The position numbers and the translations under genes are program-made. A stretch of 64,000 bases of DNA from a virus, in the IMG/VR virus record IMGVR_UViG_3300043395_003024, positions 62,001-126,000 of that record; one strand, given 5' to 3'. The notes beneath the pieces were generated by a model. That model saw nothing but the letters and a program-made list of their open reading frames with translations, had not been told where the DNA came from and searched no databases. Shown here in pieces: positions 26,211 through 36,858 of the stretch; positions within the stretch are counted from its first letter, which is position 1, and every line of letters starts with the position of its first letter.

Positions 26211-29200
26211 ATGGCGAAGACCCCACAAACGCGGGAAAGAGTAATAGTTTCGGCACGACTAATTGTGCCAACCTCATGCTGCGGTGGCTTTAATGAAAAG
26301 GCAGTCCGATTCAGGACGTCTATCAATTCTTCGGTTTCTAGCGGTCGGCTACAAGCGGAGATGGCTACAAAAGCGATAACTAGTGGATTTGGAATACGTG
26401 TTAAGGCGTACGTTGACACGGACAATAAGAAACGCGAGTTCACTGGCGATTCTCGTCCGGGTGTTGAATCTAACGAATACGGCTACAGGTGGGAAAAGTC
26501 GGCTACATGGGAACCCGGCTCGAGGCTCGTAATAAGTCCATCATTCAAATCAAGAGAAGGAATGGGCACAGAGCCAAACGTTGGCTGGATTAAGCCAGAC
26601 AAGAATGCTCCGAAGAATTTTGCAGAAACGCTTGAGCGAATCCGCTCAAAGCCGACAATAAAACTGAGCAAGTACAAAGTAAATCCCAAAACCGACGAGG
26701 TAATCCCCGATTCCGAACAGGTAATTGACCCATTTGGCATCACTGCAGGCCTAAGCTACGAAGAAAAACAAAAAGCTATTCAAAAATATAAGGGAAACCT
26801 TATAGAGAAGAAAATGCTTCCTGGTCGCAGTCTTGAATCTCGTGTACCAGGCGGCTCGCTACTGTCGCGTGCCGCTGCGGTATTTGGCATTCTTCGTGAC
26901 GAGAACAACAAGTTCAGGTGCCCGCCGGGAACTCCAGCCGCAAACCAGTTTACGGATGCGACAGGTTCCAACTGTTTTGGTTTCAGCCCATCCAGGTTTG
27001 CTCGTTTTGCGGCAAGACAGGCTGCAAAACTTACAGCAGAAGGCGAATATCAGGGTCTTCGTAATAACGCGAGGTCATTCTTCAACTTCCTGTATAACGA
27101 CCAATACAGCGCAGAAGCGCGTGGCGTAGCAGACCCAGCACTTCTTGGGAGAAGCGTTTACTGGGACTCAATCAGCGGGGACAGATTCAAACCGCCATCA
27201 TGGCGCGAGATTGAAGTGCCAGGAAATCTGCGGATGTTCAAGAATGGTGCTGTTCGCGGGCAGGACGATATTGCGCGACAAAAAGCATCAGTGGCCAGAA
27301 TTGTTGAGTCTCTCGGGATAGACCCAGCAGACCCAGACGCATCACTTAAGGCCGCTCAGGCTTTAAGAAAAATGTGGGAGGACACTGGCGGCGCTGCCGG
27401 ATGGGACCTTGAGATACTTAATGTTTCAGGTGATGGCGCGGCTTTACTTGATGATTTTGAAATAAAACAGTTCATGGAAGCTCGCCTTCAGTCTGTTCCC
27501 GGATGGGGAGCGTTGTCTAAAGAAGAACGGGACAGACTGCTCCTTTCAGATATTGGCAGATACAAAGAAACACAAAAAGCAATGTTCGACACGTTGCTTG
27601 ACCTATTTTCAAAAGACCCAGCTGGCATGCGCAGCATAGGCCGTATCGAATACAACTTTTTTTCAGATGACGAAGCCGGAACATCACTATACAGAGATGC
27701 ACCAAAACTAGTTCAAGCACTGAACCCGGATGGGACCCCACGACTAGACAGAGATGGCAATCCAGTTATGCGTAAAGTGCCTGGGGAAATGCGCACTGCA
27801 ATTCACATCAATATGGCTGAAATTCTTTCCAATCAGGAATCGATGCTCCCAGACATGCGTCCAGACCAGCGCCTGGCAATATCTGCCGTTGGCGCAAGAA
27901 GTGAAGCGGAGGGGCGTCTTGCTGTCGCTGACTTCCTGATTAATGCCGACTATGCATCTAGGGGAATGGCCGGCTTGCTGGATGGCGTCTATTCATTCTC
28001 TAGCCACATCATGCTCCACGAATCAGCACACCATAAACAAGCGCAACTATTTCAAGAGAAAATAATGTCTGAAATAGCAGACAAGGGATTCATTACTGTC
28101 CCCGTCATTAGGGACGGAGTCAAAATAGGCGAACGCAACGTCGATTCAATTTATAAATTGAGCGGAGATGACCTCATGGCAATCATGACGGATACCGCCG
28201 ACTCAATAAATCTTGATTCACTTAATGATGCTATGGAGAGAATCAAGGCAATCGCCCCACTCGCCGGCTCGTATCCACGAGATACATACATAGAGGGTTC
28301 AGAGGTATGGGCGCTTGAGGCCTCAGCCGAGTTATGGGCATTGCGCGAGCGCGGAATCATCTATGGCGAAGATATTGATGCAGCACTTGAGTGGATGGAC
28401 AGCGCAAGCTTTGCAGCCGCAGCCCGCGAAAGAGCCTCTGCCGACGATGATTCAGCAATGGATTCCATGGACGACGTGTTCCGTATCCCTACGCCAACCA
28501 CGGTTCCAGACGATATGCCGGATGATGTCATTGAGGAGACGCTCGCTGATAGAGACGAGAGACTCGCTTCTGAGTTGCGCGAGGAAATAAAGCGATTTAA
28601 GACGGTATTTGGCGAGCTTCCAGAAGAAGAAATGTTCGATGAAGCTGCAATTATTGCTTCACAAAGAGATAATGCAAAACGCAGGCTAGATGCAGTAAGA
28701 GATTTTGAAATCGACCCGACCCTTCCTGACGACGAGAGAATTTCACTTGAATCCATGAAGGCAGAGGCAATAAAAGATTGCCAACGGGCCCTGGATTATC
28801 ACACTAAAAAATACGACGAAGCATCAAAGATATGGAGAAAAAAATATGGCGTAGGTGCCAGCGGAGAAAAGAAGCGTTTCGAAGACAGTGTCCGAGAGGT
28901 TAGGGAGCGAGAGGGTCTTCTAGATGTCGGGGAGATGGAAGAAATAGCAAGACTTGCGGACCTTGACGACCTGCGCGAGAGCGTAAAGGGAATGCCTGAG
29001 AAAAAGGTTATACGGAAGCTCGCCGACGATGAGGTTCGTCTTTCAACGATGGACCCAGCATCTCCAGAGGCAAGAGACCTCGCAGAGCGTATTGACGTCA
29101 TAAAAGACCAACATGCGAAAAATCTAAAAGAGGCTGGCGATACCAGAAGCATCACAGCTGTTAAGAGAGATATCGACAAGAAGGTAAAGGACACAATCAG

Positions 29201-32200
29201 CCCTCCGCCGAAGCCAAGCAAAAAATTTAAGAGTGCAAAAGAAGCATCTGACCATGGCGCGCGCGAGCGCAGACGGGTAAAAGCCACTCCAGAACAGAAA
29301 AAGGCCATGAAAGAGCTAGGCGATGTAGCCGAATCTGACGTTGGCATGCTCCTTGACCCGGCGACACAGACGCGGGCCGGACGCGCAATGAACAAGAGAA
29401 ATGCAAGACTAAAGAGGCTAGGCCTAGAGGTTGACCCAATGTCTTCTGATGAAGCGGACACTGTTCAGCAAGTCGAAAAACTTTTGATACCAACAATGGA
29501 GGCGATTGATGGAACATCTGTTGCCGACCCGTTTGAAATGGAAGCAATTATTGATTTCGAGGCAGGCGTCTTAAAGGGCAAACTAGATGGAAAAGAAGTT
29601 GATGTTGACAAGTTTGTTTCTGGTCGTGTCATAACTAGTAGAACAAAAAAGACAGACATGCCAGAACGCGGCCGGCGAGATGCAAAAACAGGCCGCACTT
29701 CTAGGCGCGTTGTTGTCCAGGTGAGAGAAGGCGACCGTGGATTATTCCCAGCAACAGGCGGAGAGGGCGAACAGAAGTTCGTTGCCCCGCCAGGACGATT
29801 GAGAATTATCGGCAGGGACTCCGACGGTACAATCAGGGCAGAAATTTCTTATCAAAAAGATGCTGTTGAAGTTGTCGATGGCATGGCGGATAGCTTGTCA
29901 AAGAATAAAACTGATGCAATATGGGCTCAGAGCCATGCCAAAAAAATACAGGCAGTTGCAGACAAATATGTTTCAAAGAGACGGGCATCTGGGAAAACGT
30001 TCCCAGGCTCGCGAAGCGACTATGACGACGTAGCTGCAAAATCAACATCTGACGTGCTTGATGACGTCATAGACGCCGGTGGCTCATTTGGAGAAGGCAT
30101 TGATGACCTGCCACCAGATGGGCCGTCAGGACGTTCAGGTTCACTGTCATCTGGCGCCGTAAATGGGAAAAGAAGTGCCCTTGGCGTGCCTGCGACACGA
30201 CAGCAACGGACTCAATCACGCGAATCGAGAATGTCTTCCGTTACGAGAAATATTAAAACCGCACTTGGCGGTGGACGTGGCGACGGCAGTATTTCTCGGG
30301 GAGATATTCACCCAGAAGTTGCTGACCTGATAGCCGGACTCCCCGAAGAGGTTCTCATTTCAAGGGCACAGGCAACCGCATACAGAATGCATGAAGGTTT
30401 TGATAGAAGAGTCAGAGTGCGCGCGACTGACGCTGACATAGAAAGACTTTCATCAGGCCGCGGAATACGCTCTCCGTTCTCGTCCCCATCAGATGAAACT
30501 GCAAGGGCATCGAGAAGGGCTGAACGCCTAGCCGGTATGCCGCCAGAACAGCGTTCTGCAAGACTTTCTTCTGGTAGGACAATTGATTCAAGCGAAAACC
30601 TAGCCGAACGCAGGCGTCAGGAAAAAGACGTTGCCAAACGCGCCCTGTCCGTCTTTGACGACGTTATCAATAGTGGGCAAAACGTAAACGACATGTCTGA
30701 TGACGAGATATCAAAGAGATTTGGTGGGTCGGTTAAGCGGTCTGCAAGAAAGTCAATCAGCGAAAAAGACTCGAACCTTTATGAGGTTGACGATGTTTCT
30801 ACTGCCGTAGCGCTCATGATGCTTGGACACCACGTTGAGGTAAGAGACCAAGATATTCGCCTTACGGAGCAGGCACAAAAAGTCTTTGAAAAAGAGGTTA
30901 AATCAGTAGCTAAAAAGCATATTAAAGAAAACCATCCGCGCTGGAGAGCATTTCAAGAGGAATATGCACTCAAAAACCCAGGACTAGATATCGACAACCC
31001 GGATGTTAGAAAAGCAATGGAAAGCGAGTACGTAGGCAACTATCAGGCTGACCTATGTTCGCTTTATAACCCTGCGAACAACTTAATGTGCTCTGGCCAC
31101 ATAGGTATCGACAGAGAAAAAATGCCACAGACAAATGGTCGCTCATCTGGTCAAAATACAAAGGCAATAATGGCCCTTAAAGCTGGCGTGGCTGCAGGAA
31201 AATGGGAGCCATCAAAGGACGGAATAACGAGAAATAGGGAACTTGAAATTGAGTTTGCCGAAGAGCTAGACGCAAAAATAGCAAAAATCAATAGGAAGAG
31301 GTCACAAGAAATACCACCTAAGGATGCTGTTTCTGATGATGAAATTCCAGGAATTCTTTATGAAATAATTGCAGACAAGCACTCGCTGCGCAATGAGCTA
31401 AGTGGCAAAACGCAGCGCGAACATATGGAAGACTCATTTAGTTTGCTTTCAGATAAAGCAAAGCAGTGGCTATATGAAAATACTGACTGGAACGATACAG
31501 AGGTTAACCTAGAAACGCCATTCATAAATTGGCTCAATGGCGTAATAGATGTTGAGGACCCACAGAATGGTGCGGCAGTTCGATTGAGAAAAGTTGACCC
31601 TAGCGAATATGCACCGTCACAGCAACAACTTGTAGCATCAAAAGTTGACTCAACCGCACAAACAATTCAGGAAACTGCGATAAAAATCGCAGAGCAGATA
31701 AGGGCTGCATCGCCAGGAATATCAGATGAAGAATTTAGAGTAAAGTATTTAGAAGAAATGGGTAAAGAATGGTTCATGCAGCCAATCCTTACAACACGAG
31801 ATAAGTACATCTTAGATGGTCACCATAGGTGGGCAGGGATAGTTGTCGGCAATAGGTCTCTGCCGCCTGAGCTTCAAATACCACTTTCTGCTAATGAGGT
31901 TCAAACAGATATCATCGAGGGACTTACGCTTGGAAAAGTATTCCAGGATGCGTTTGGGATTAAGGAAGCGCGTCTTGGTGCAGAGCTTCGCTGGGATGGA
32001 AAACAAGAAAACATACCTCAGATATCTCCAGATGAATTTGATGCAATATCTACAGACTTAACTGCAAATGCACCAAGGCTAATCGATGAGAAATATAATC
32101 AGGGAGACTATATCCAGCTCGGGTCAGTAGGACTCCGTAATAATCCAGACTATGCACAAGCAGTTGAGTTCAGACAAAGACTTGCACGTACGCGCGGGCA

Positions 32201-33686
32201 AAGCGATATAGCCGCGGCGCGCGAAAGACAACTTGATGAGGCGATAAGAGCGGCAGATATAGAACGTTCCGGCCGCTTATCAAGTGGCAAGAAAGGTTCG
32301 CCTGGTAGACAGAGCGTTGGACGTTTAGCAAAAATGCGCAAATCTAAGGCTGATAAGCGCAAAATTGAGCGCGAGCGTGAGCTACGTAATCTGTATGGCG
32401 AAGATGTTGGAGATATAACACGTTATTTCAGTGGAATGCTGTCTCGCGACGATGCTGACCTAATGATTTACAATGATTTTGTTGAGGGCGGCGAAAAAAT
32501 TGAAAGAGTGGCCCGCAGATATGAGATATCAACTGATGAAGTAAATAGTGCTATCGAGCGATTTAAAAATCTTGATGCAGAAACACAACAGGAACTACGG
32601 GATAGGGCAATAACACGAAATGGCCCATTACCAACAGAAACATCAGGAAGATTATCGTCTGGGAAAACACTCAACAGGTCGTCTGAACAGTATGCACGTG
32701 AATACTATTCTCGAATAGGTCTTCCAGAATCCGTAAGCAACGACTCTCTGCCAGTAAGCGGATATCTAGTTCACAAGTCGCATCTTGATGCCAAGAGACA
32801 GCAAATAATGAATTCAAAGAATGGCAACCTAAGGCCGGATGCTGTTTACGAGATAGGGGACGAAGACGTTGTTGGCGATGGACTGACAGCATTTGGCGAC
32901 ATAGAAATTGTTCTTAGACCATCAGTATCCGAGAGAACTGCTTATGGTCGCGGCAATTCAATATCGTCTGCTCATCGACCTGTCAAGCTAAACTCCCGCA
33001 ACAGAGAAGACGTTGCTGATGCTATATTGAACCCAGACGGCATCAACGGAGATAAGCAGGCGCAGGAAGCGTTCCTGCACATGCTTTCGTCGTCAATAAA
33101 TAACGATTTCTCAAACGTAAACGCGTCAAGAGGCTCGAAAGGAACAATGCCAAGTTCCTTTGACAAGAATCTTCCAGATGGTTCATCAAGAGAGCCGTTT
33201 GAAGCGCAGATACTTGGTGGATTTGACATAAATGAAGTCGAACAAGTCAATATCCCATTCAAGAGGCTTCAGTCTGCTGGCGAAAAAGAAAATATTAGCG
33301 ATGCGGTCAACGAGCGGTCAATAGCAGAGAAACTGAGGTCTGCTGGGTTCTCTCCAGAAGAGATTCAATATTTTTACTCAATCGGCGGTGGCAAAAATAT
33401 CAACACGCAAAGCATGGCAATGCTGCGACAGTACAGAGCATCTCAAAAAATAAAAACAGACATGGCCAGCAAGGGTCTTAATAATGTCAAGTTTGCCCAT
33501 CCAACCGGTTTCAACATAGAAGACCCGCGGTCGCACTCCAAGGCAGCAAGGGGAGGAGAGTCGGTCGAGTCCGTCCTGATTAGGGCTATTGGGGATGAAA
33601 TAGTCGAAGCTGCGAAAGACATGATGAAAGAAATGAAAAACAGCCGTAAGCCGCAAATAACGTCAACTTCTGGTGGAATGCTATGA
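26211..33686 (+). CDS. Giant polyprotein 2: zincin - coiled coil - ART-like - ParB-like - DUF3626-like
   Basis: One 2491-codon frame with GAAGGGG ahead of ATG 26211. Residues 237-255 carry C-P-x-G-x6-F-T-D-x5-C, shared with the 677-aa protein at 34825. A zincin sits at H603-E-S-A-H with downstream 'LEASAELWALRERGI'. Residues ~780-1050 are charged coiled coil. Residues ~1080-1230 end with 'GGEGEQKFVAPPGRLRII', like the ExE strand of ADP-ribosyltransferases, but I cannot place the Arg and Ser-Thr-Ser parts. Residues ~1810-1950 are ParB-like ('YILDGHHRWAGIVVGN', H1871). Residues ~2160-2420 resemble DUF3626 ('FGDIEIVLRPSVSERTAYG', 'EAQILGGFDINEVEQV'), from memory. LSSG motifs at 1312, 1413, 1452, 2023 and 2148 flank these units. 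Likely packaged cargo; inferred. Confidence 0.85.
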   Translation: MAKTPQTRERVIVSARLIVPTSCCGGFNEKAVRFRTSINSSVSSGRLQAEMATKAITSGFGIRVKAYVDTDNKKREFTGDSRPGVESNEYGYRWEKSATWEPGSRLVISPSFKSREGMGTEPNVGWIKPDKNAPKNFAETLERIRSKPTIKLSKYKVNPKTDEVIPDSEQVIDPFGITAGLSYEEKQKAIQKYKGNLIEKKMLPGRSLESRVPGGSLLSRAAAVFGILRDENNKFRCPPGTPAANQFTDATGSNCFGFSPSRFARFAARQAAKLTAEGEYQGLRNNARSFFNFLYNDQYSAEARGVADPALLGRSVYWDSISGDRFKPPSWREIEVPGNLRMFKNGAVRGQDDIARQKASVARIVESLGIDPADPDASLKAAQALRKMWEDTGGAAGWDLEILNVSGDGAALLDDFEIKQFMEARLQSVPGWGALSKEERDRLLLSDIGRYKETQKAMFDTLLDLFSKDPAGMRSIGRIEYNFFSDDEAGTSLYRDAPKLVQALNPDGTPRLDRDGNPVMRKVPGEMRTAIHINMAEILSNQESMLPDMRPDQRLAISAVGARSEAEGRLAVADFLINADYASRGMAGLLDGVYSFSSHIMLHESAHHKQAQLFQEKIMSEIADKGFITVPVIRDGVKIGERNVDSIYKLSGDDLMAIMTDTADSINLDSLNDAMERIKAIAPLAGSYPRDTYIEGSEVWALEASAELWALRERGIIYGEDIDAALEWMDSASFAAAARERASADDDSAMDSMDDVFRIPTPTTVPDDMPDDVIEETLADRDERLASELREEIKRFKTVFGELPEEEMFDEAAIIASQRDNAKRRLDAVRDFEIDPTLPDDERISLESMKAEAIKDCQRALDYHTKKYDEASKIWRKKYGVGASGEKKRFEDSVREVREREGLLDVGEMEEIARLADLDDLRESVKGMPEKKVIRKLADDEVRLSTMDPASPEARDLAERIDVIKDQHAKNLKEAGDTRSITAVKRDIDKKVKDTISPPPKPSKKFKSAKEASDHGARERRRVKATPEQKKAMKELGDVAESDVGMLLDPATQTRAGRAMNKRNARLKRLGLEVDPMSSDEADTVQQVEKLLIPTMEAIDGTSVADPFEMEAIIDFEAGVLKGKLDGKEVDVDKFVSGRVITSRTKKTDMPERGRRDAKTGRTSRRVVVQVREGDRGLFPATGGEGEQKFVAPPGRLRIIGRDSDGTIRAEISYQKDAVEVVDGMADSLSKNKTDAIWAQSHAKKIQAVADKYVSKRRASGKTFPGSRSDYDDVAAKSTSDVLDDVIDAGGSFGEGIDDLPPDGPSGRSGSLSSGAVNGKRSALGVPATRQQRTQSRESRMSSVTRNIKTALGGGRGDGSISRGDIHPEVADLIAGLPEEVLISRAQATAYRMHEGFDRRVRVRATDADIERLSSGRGIRSPFSSPSDETARASRRAERLAGMPPEQRSARLSSGRTIDSSENLAERRRQEKDVAKRALSVFDDVINSGQNVNDMSDDEISKRFGGSVKRSARKSISEKDSNLYEVDDVSTAVALMMLGHHVEVRDQDIRLTEQAQKVFEKEVKSVAKKHIKENHPRWRAFQEEYALKNPGLDIDNPDVRKAMESEYVGNYQADLCSLYNPANNLMCSGHIGIDREKMPQTNGRSSGQNTKAIMALKAGVAAGKWEPSKDGITRNRELEIEFAEELDAKIAKINRKRSQEIPPKDAVSDDEIPGILYEIIADKHSLRNELSGKTQREHMEDSFSLLSDKAKQWLYENTDWNDTEVNLETPFINWLNGVIDVEDPQNGAAVRLRKVDPSEYAPSQQQLVASKVDSTAQTIQETAIKIAEQIRAASPGISDEEFRVKYLEEMGKEWFMQPILTTRDKYILDGHHRWAGIVVGNRSLPPELQIPLSANEVQTDIIEGLTLGKVFQDAFGIKEARLGAELRWDGKQENIPQISPDEFDAISTDLTANAPRLIDEKYNQGDYIQLGSVGLRNNPDYAQAVEFRQRLARTRGQSDIAAARERQLDEAIRAADIERSGRLSSGKKGSPGRQSVGRLAKMRKSKADKRKIERERELRNLYGEDVGDITRYFSGMLSRDDADLMIYNDFVEGGEKIERVARRYEISTDEVNSAIERFKNLDAETQQELRDRAITRNGPLPTETSGRLSSGKTLNRSSEQYAREYYSRIGLPESVSNDSLPVSGYLVHKSHLDAKRQQIMNSKNGNLRPDAVYEIGDEDVVGDGLTAFGDIEIVLRPSVSERTAYGRGNSISSAHRPVKLNSRNREDVADAILNPDGINGDKQAQEAFLHMLSSSINNDFSNVNASRGSKGTMPSSFDKNLPDGSSREPFEAQILGGFDINEVEQVNIPFKRLQSAGEKENISDAVNERSIAEKLRSAGFSPEEIQYFYSIGGGKNINTQSMAMLRQYRASQKIKTDMASKGLNNVKFAHPTGFNIEDPRSHSKAARGGESVESVLIRAIGDEIVEAAKDMMKEMKNSRKPQITSTSGGML

Positions 33687-34198
33687 AGTCAATACTCGTA
33701 GGTCTCCTCAATGACAGCAGGGTCTACTACAACGCTGAGGCAAAGCCCGGGGAAAAAGACGCAATAATAGAAAAACCAGATGGGACTACTATCAAGGGGT
33801 ACATAATGAGCATTTCAACAACTGCTCGTGACTTCAGGAAGCTTCGTTCAACGCCATTTCAGAGATTTCTATGGGACGCGCCCAAGGACCCGACGTCTGG
33901 AGCGTGGTATGAAACTTTTATTGAAAAAACACGCCCAATAAAAGACTCAATGCTTGACAAGATGCCAGCCAAAAAGTCTGTTGGCAAAAACAAGAAAAAG
34001 ATTGACAAAACTGAAAGGGCTGTCAAATCATTCATTGATAGAGACATCGAACAGAAAATGCTGACGAGCTCATGTTGCGATGAAATGATAAAGTTAGATG
34101 TCAATATATATAAATTCAAAACGCTGGAAGAGCGTGATTTTGCATGGAAAGCCATGCTTCTTCTTCGCGAACTAGAGGAGAACAATAGTGTCAACTGA
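33683..34198 (+). CDS. Hypothetical capsid-operon protein
   Basis: A 171-aa basic protein overlapping the end of polyprotein 2 by 4 nt, with GGTGGA as ribosome binding site inside that gene. 'DGTTIKGYIMSISTTARDFR' and 'TPFQRFLWDAPKDPTSGAWY' are the best conserved-looking stretches; a lysine-rich linker follows and then 'SCCDEMIKLDVNIYKFKTLE'. I recognise no family. It overlaps the following gene by 11 nt, so both are coupled in the head operon and it is probably a minor virion or assembly protein. Confidence 0.7.
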   Translation: MKSILVGLLNDSRVYYNAEAKPGEKDAIIEKPDGTTIKGYIMSISTTARDFRKLRSTPFQRFLWDAPKDPTSGAWYETFIEKTRPIKDSMLDKMPAKKSVGKNKKKIDKTERAVKSFIDRDIEQKMLTSSCCDEMIKLDVNIYKFKTLEERDFAWKAMLLLRELEENNSVN

Positions 34199-34841
34199 TG
34201 ATTTTATAAAAGCGGACCCGCTTGGTGGGTTACTTCCTCAAGAGTTAATCACTGGCGACATACTTAAGGGCAGAGGACCGCGACGCGGCAATCTCGAGCG
34301 CCTACTCCGTTATTGGCGTCCAATAATGAAAAAGCCCGGCGGCTTTCGGCGTTGCAGGCTTATTCTTGCAAACCACCCAGAGCTTTATCCATTAAGCAAC
34401 ATCTGCGCATGGCTGCACCATGAGACAACCGGCCTTTGGCCAAATGAGGGGTGCCATCACCCTACAATGAAGAATTGCAGAAAAAAGCTGCGCAAGCTAA
34501 TGAACTGGAACGATTCACAGTTTGCCAGAGCCCTGGCTGGCAAGAAGCCAAAGAACACAATTCGTTCCGCTGGTAAATCAATAGAGAACGGATACTCTGA
34601 CGTTTTCTTTTACGAATATCCGGACATGGATGTCAAGTCGGACGATAACTACGTCGTAACTGAAGAAGACATAAATCACGCAATAAAGGTTCTTGGTGAA
34701 TTCTGCGAGATGGAGCCAGATTTTACAAAATTCCTACAAAACGACGAAAACTGGCAAGTTGAGGGCGAAGACGCGACGGGCCAGAAGGTTTATTCCGTAT
34801 ATGTGAGCACAAAATCAATAGAAGATGAATGCTGTGGATGA
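34188..34841 (+). CDS. Hypothetical minor capsid-operon protein
   Basis: A 217-aa protein starting at GTG 34188 with GAGGAG 7 nt upstream. The central part is rich in W, R, C and H: 'RGNLERLLRYWRPIMKKPGG', 'CRLILANHPELYPLSNICAW', 'LHHETTGLWPNEGCHHPTMK'. I have seen this arrangement in head operons of actinophages, without known function. The cysteine/histidine pattern could bind metal. The C-terminus is acidic. It overlaps the next gene by 17 nt. Confidence 0.72.
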   Translation: MSTDDFIKADPLGGLLPQELITGDILKGRGPRRGNLERLLRYWRPIMKKPGGFRRCRLILANHPELYPLSNICAWLHHETTGLWPNEGCHHPTMKNCRKKLRKLMNWNDSQFARALAGKKPKNTIRSAGKSIENGYSDVFFYEYPDMDVKSDDNYVVTEEDINHAIKVLGEFCEMEPDFTKFLQNDENWQVEGEDATGQKVYSVYVSTKSIEDECCG

Positions 34842-36858
34842 TTTTGGACAGTGCTGTGGGGATAGTGAAGTTCTCGTAACGCGAGTACTTCTTTTTAACC
34901 CTGCACAAAAACAAAACATTGACCACATACGCGGCATTAAGGCATTTTCTCAAGAAGCTACCGACTATAAGGCTCTTTCAAAGCGGTTCGGCAACACCAG
35001 GCGCACACAGCGAAATGACGTTACGAATGGTATGCAGTTCAAGGCAAATGCAGCGCGTCAAATAGGGAGCACGGTCCTTAGCACAATACTTCCGGGAGAT
35101 ACTGGACCACTTCGGTCTCCAGTTCGCTCTGCATTTTACCGAACAGTAACTCCTGGATTTGGTGGCGGACGGCGCGGTGGTTCTCTTCCTGGTCAGAATA
35201 GGGCAGCAAGATGTCCCGAGGGCTACCAATTTGGTGGCCGATTTACCGACAACCGCCTGTCAACATGCGGCGCAAAATTGTTTGACATACCGTCAGTTCT
35301 TGGGCTAGCAATCGGAGCAGCAAGACGAGCACTTACATCTGGGATATCTCCACAAACTCGCGGAAGAGATATCACCGGAGCCCCATACGATAGCTCGATA
35401 ATTCTTTCAAGGGCTCCGCAAATCCCGAAGGTCACATCGGGAAATCCAAGACTTGCCGCTGGAAGAGTCACCGATGAAATAAATGCCATAGGAAAATTCA
35501 ATAAAGAATCTGGCATCAAAGCAAGAAGGATGGTTCGACGAGACGGATTTGTCCTGGAACCAGTAGTTCCAAACAAGGTTCTCCGCGCAATACCTGACAA
35601 CAGAGATATGGAGGGCGCGTCATTCCTTATGTCTGCGCTATCCCCCAGGGATATTGGCGGTGAAGAGTTAGGGCTCTTGTCAAACACTGGCGTGAAGTCA
35701 CTTATTTACGTCCTTCCAGGAGGTTCGTCTATCACGCTAGAAAAAGCAAGACCATTGGAAATAGGCGAAAGACGCAAGCTTGGACGCGTCGTTAACCAGG
35801 TTGTGTCAATTGACAATTCACGTGACCCCTCAAAACGTCTCCGTTTCGTGGCTGATGAAATTGGAACCGGCCTTAAGTACTCAGAAAACTTCAAGGGCGT
35901 GAAGAATCCCAACGAAATAATCAAGGGAAGAATTAGTTGGGCCTCCCAGGTATGGGGCGGAAGACTTGCTTCTCAGCCAGAATCTTCGTCAATAAGAAAC
36001 ACGGAAACATTTGGGCCACGTCGCAAACTGATAAAGAGTGTTGATGAGGCGGTGCAGTTCCTGGTCGATGGTGGGAGCATGTCTGCAATTGACCCATCAA
36101 TAATGCCGAAAGTATTAGCTAAATCTGGTGTAATCCAAAAACAGAGGATGGCTAACAACATCACCGCAATCGCTACGCCATCAGAAAACCTGTTTCTATA
36201 TGAAAAGCCAAAAACGTTTCAGCACATTGGCGAAAGATTTGCCTCAGACGTTCAGCAGGCACTGGGGCTCGAGTCTCCTGACGTTATTTTTGCTGGTAAA
36301 CCCGGAGACACTAGGCAGTTCCTACGGCAAGAAGTTACATCTGCAATACCTGGTAGTAACTTCAACCCGGATGCAAAATTCAACGAGCTGGAGCCACGTG
36401 ATGTGGCAGCGATGCTCGTATCGGATTTCTTAACCGACCAGCGTGAGCGCCCAATGACGTCAATATATACGCTTGACACTCCAGATGCTCGACGTCTGGT
36501 TCTTGGACAGAATTCAACTTCTGGATTAATTGATTTATCAAAGATTGAAATTACCAAGAGAATGAAGCTGAGCCTTGAAGAGTTTTATTCATCGCAATTA
36601 ACGCCGTCTTACTCTGATTATTATCAGGCCCTTAAGGCCGAGCAGCGCATTATTTTTATGAAATACCTCTCGGAAATGATTAATCGCGCAAGAAAGTTTA
36701 ACCCAAATAACTTTAAAGACTCACTCAACCAGTATGGATTGTCCGAAGGTGAAAAAATCCATCTAAATATTCTTGGCAAACTTTTTGAGTCGCGCCTTGA
36801 AGTTCTAAAGATTCAAAAAAATACTCTAAGGAAGATAGTTACTGGAGCTTCGCAATGA
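34825..36858 (+). CDS. Minor capsid candidate with C-P-x-G/FTD/C motif
   Basis: A 677-aa protein. Residues ~130-148 carry C-P-x-G-x6-F-T-D-x5-C ('CPEGYQFGGRFTDNRLSTC'), with the same spacing as in polyprotein 2. After it come 'IPSVLGLAIGAARRALTSG' and a mostly beta-rich body, then 'KPKTFQHIGERFASDVQQAL' and a charged helical C-terminus 'LTPSYSDYYQALKAEQRIIF'. No LSSG site is present, unlike the three polyproteins. Function unknown; its position in the head operon and the shared motif suggest a virion protein that contacts or is co-packaged with polyprotein 2. Confidence 0.7.
   Translation: MNAVDDFGQCCGDSEVLVTRVLLFNPAQKQNIDHIRGIKAFSQEATDYKALSKRFGNTRRTQRNDVTNGMQFKANAARQIGSTVLSTILPGDTGPLRSPVRSAFYRTVTPGFGGGRRGGSLPGQNRAARCPEGYQFGGRFTDNRLSTCGAKLFDIPSVLGLAIGAARRALTSGISPQTRGRDITGAPYDSSIILSRAPQIPKVTSGNPRLAAGRVTDEINAIGKFNKESGIKARRMVRRDGFVLEPVVPNKVLRAIPDNRDMEGASFLMSALSPRDIGGEELGLLSNTGVKSLIYVLPGGSSITLEKARPLEIGERRKLGRVVNQVVSIDNSRDPSKRLRFVADEIGTGLKYSENFKGVKNPNEIIKGRISWASQVWGGRLASQPESSSIRNTETFGPRRKLIKSVDEAVQFLVDGGSMSAIDPSIMPKVLAKSGVIQKQRMANNITAIATPSENLFLYEKPKTFQHIGERFASDVQQALGLESPDVIFAGKPGDTRQFLRQEVTSAIPGSNFNPDAKFNELEPRDVAAMLVSDFLTDQRERPMTSIYTLDTPDARRLVLGQNSTSGLIDLSKIEITKRMKLSLEEFYSSQLTPSYSDYYQALKAEQRIIFMKYLSEMINRARKFNPNNFKDSLNQYGLSEGEKIHLNILGKLFESRLEVLKIQKNTLRKIVTGASQ

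Noticed and set aside
28361-29461. Serine-rich frames of 131 and 220 aa on the minus strand inside polyprotein 2
   Set aside because: Antisense to the Glu/Asp-rich coiled-coil region; composition and lack of start signals mark them as shadows.
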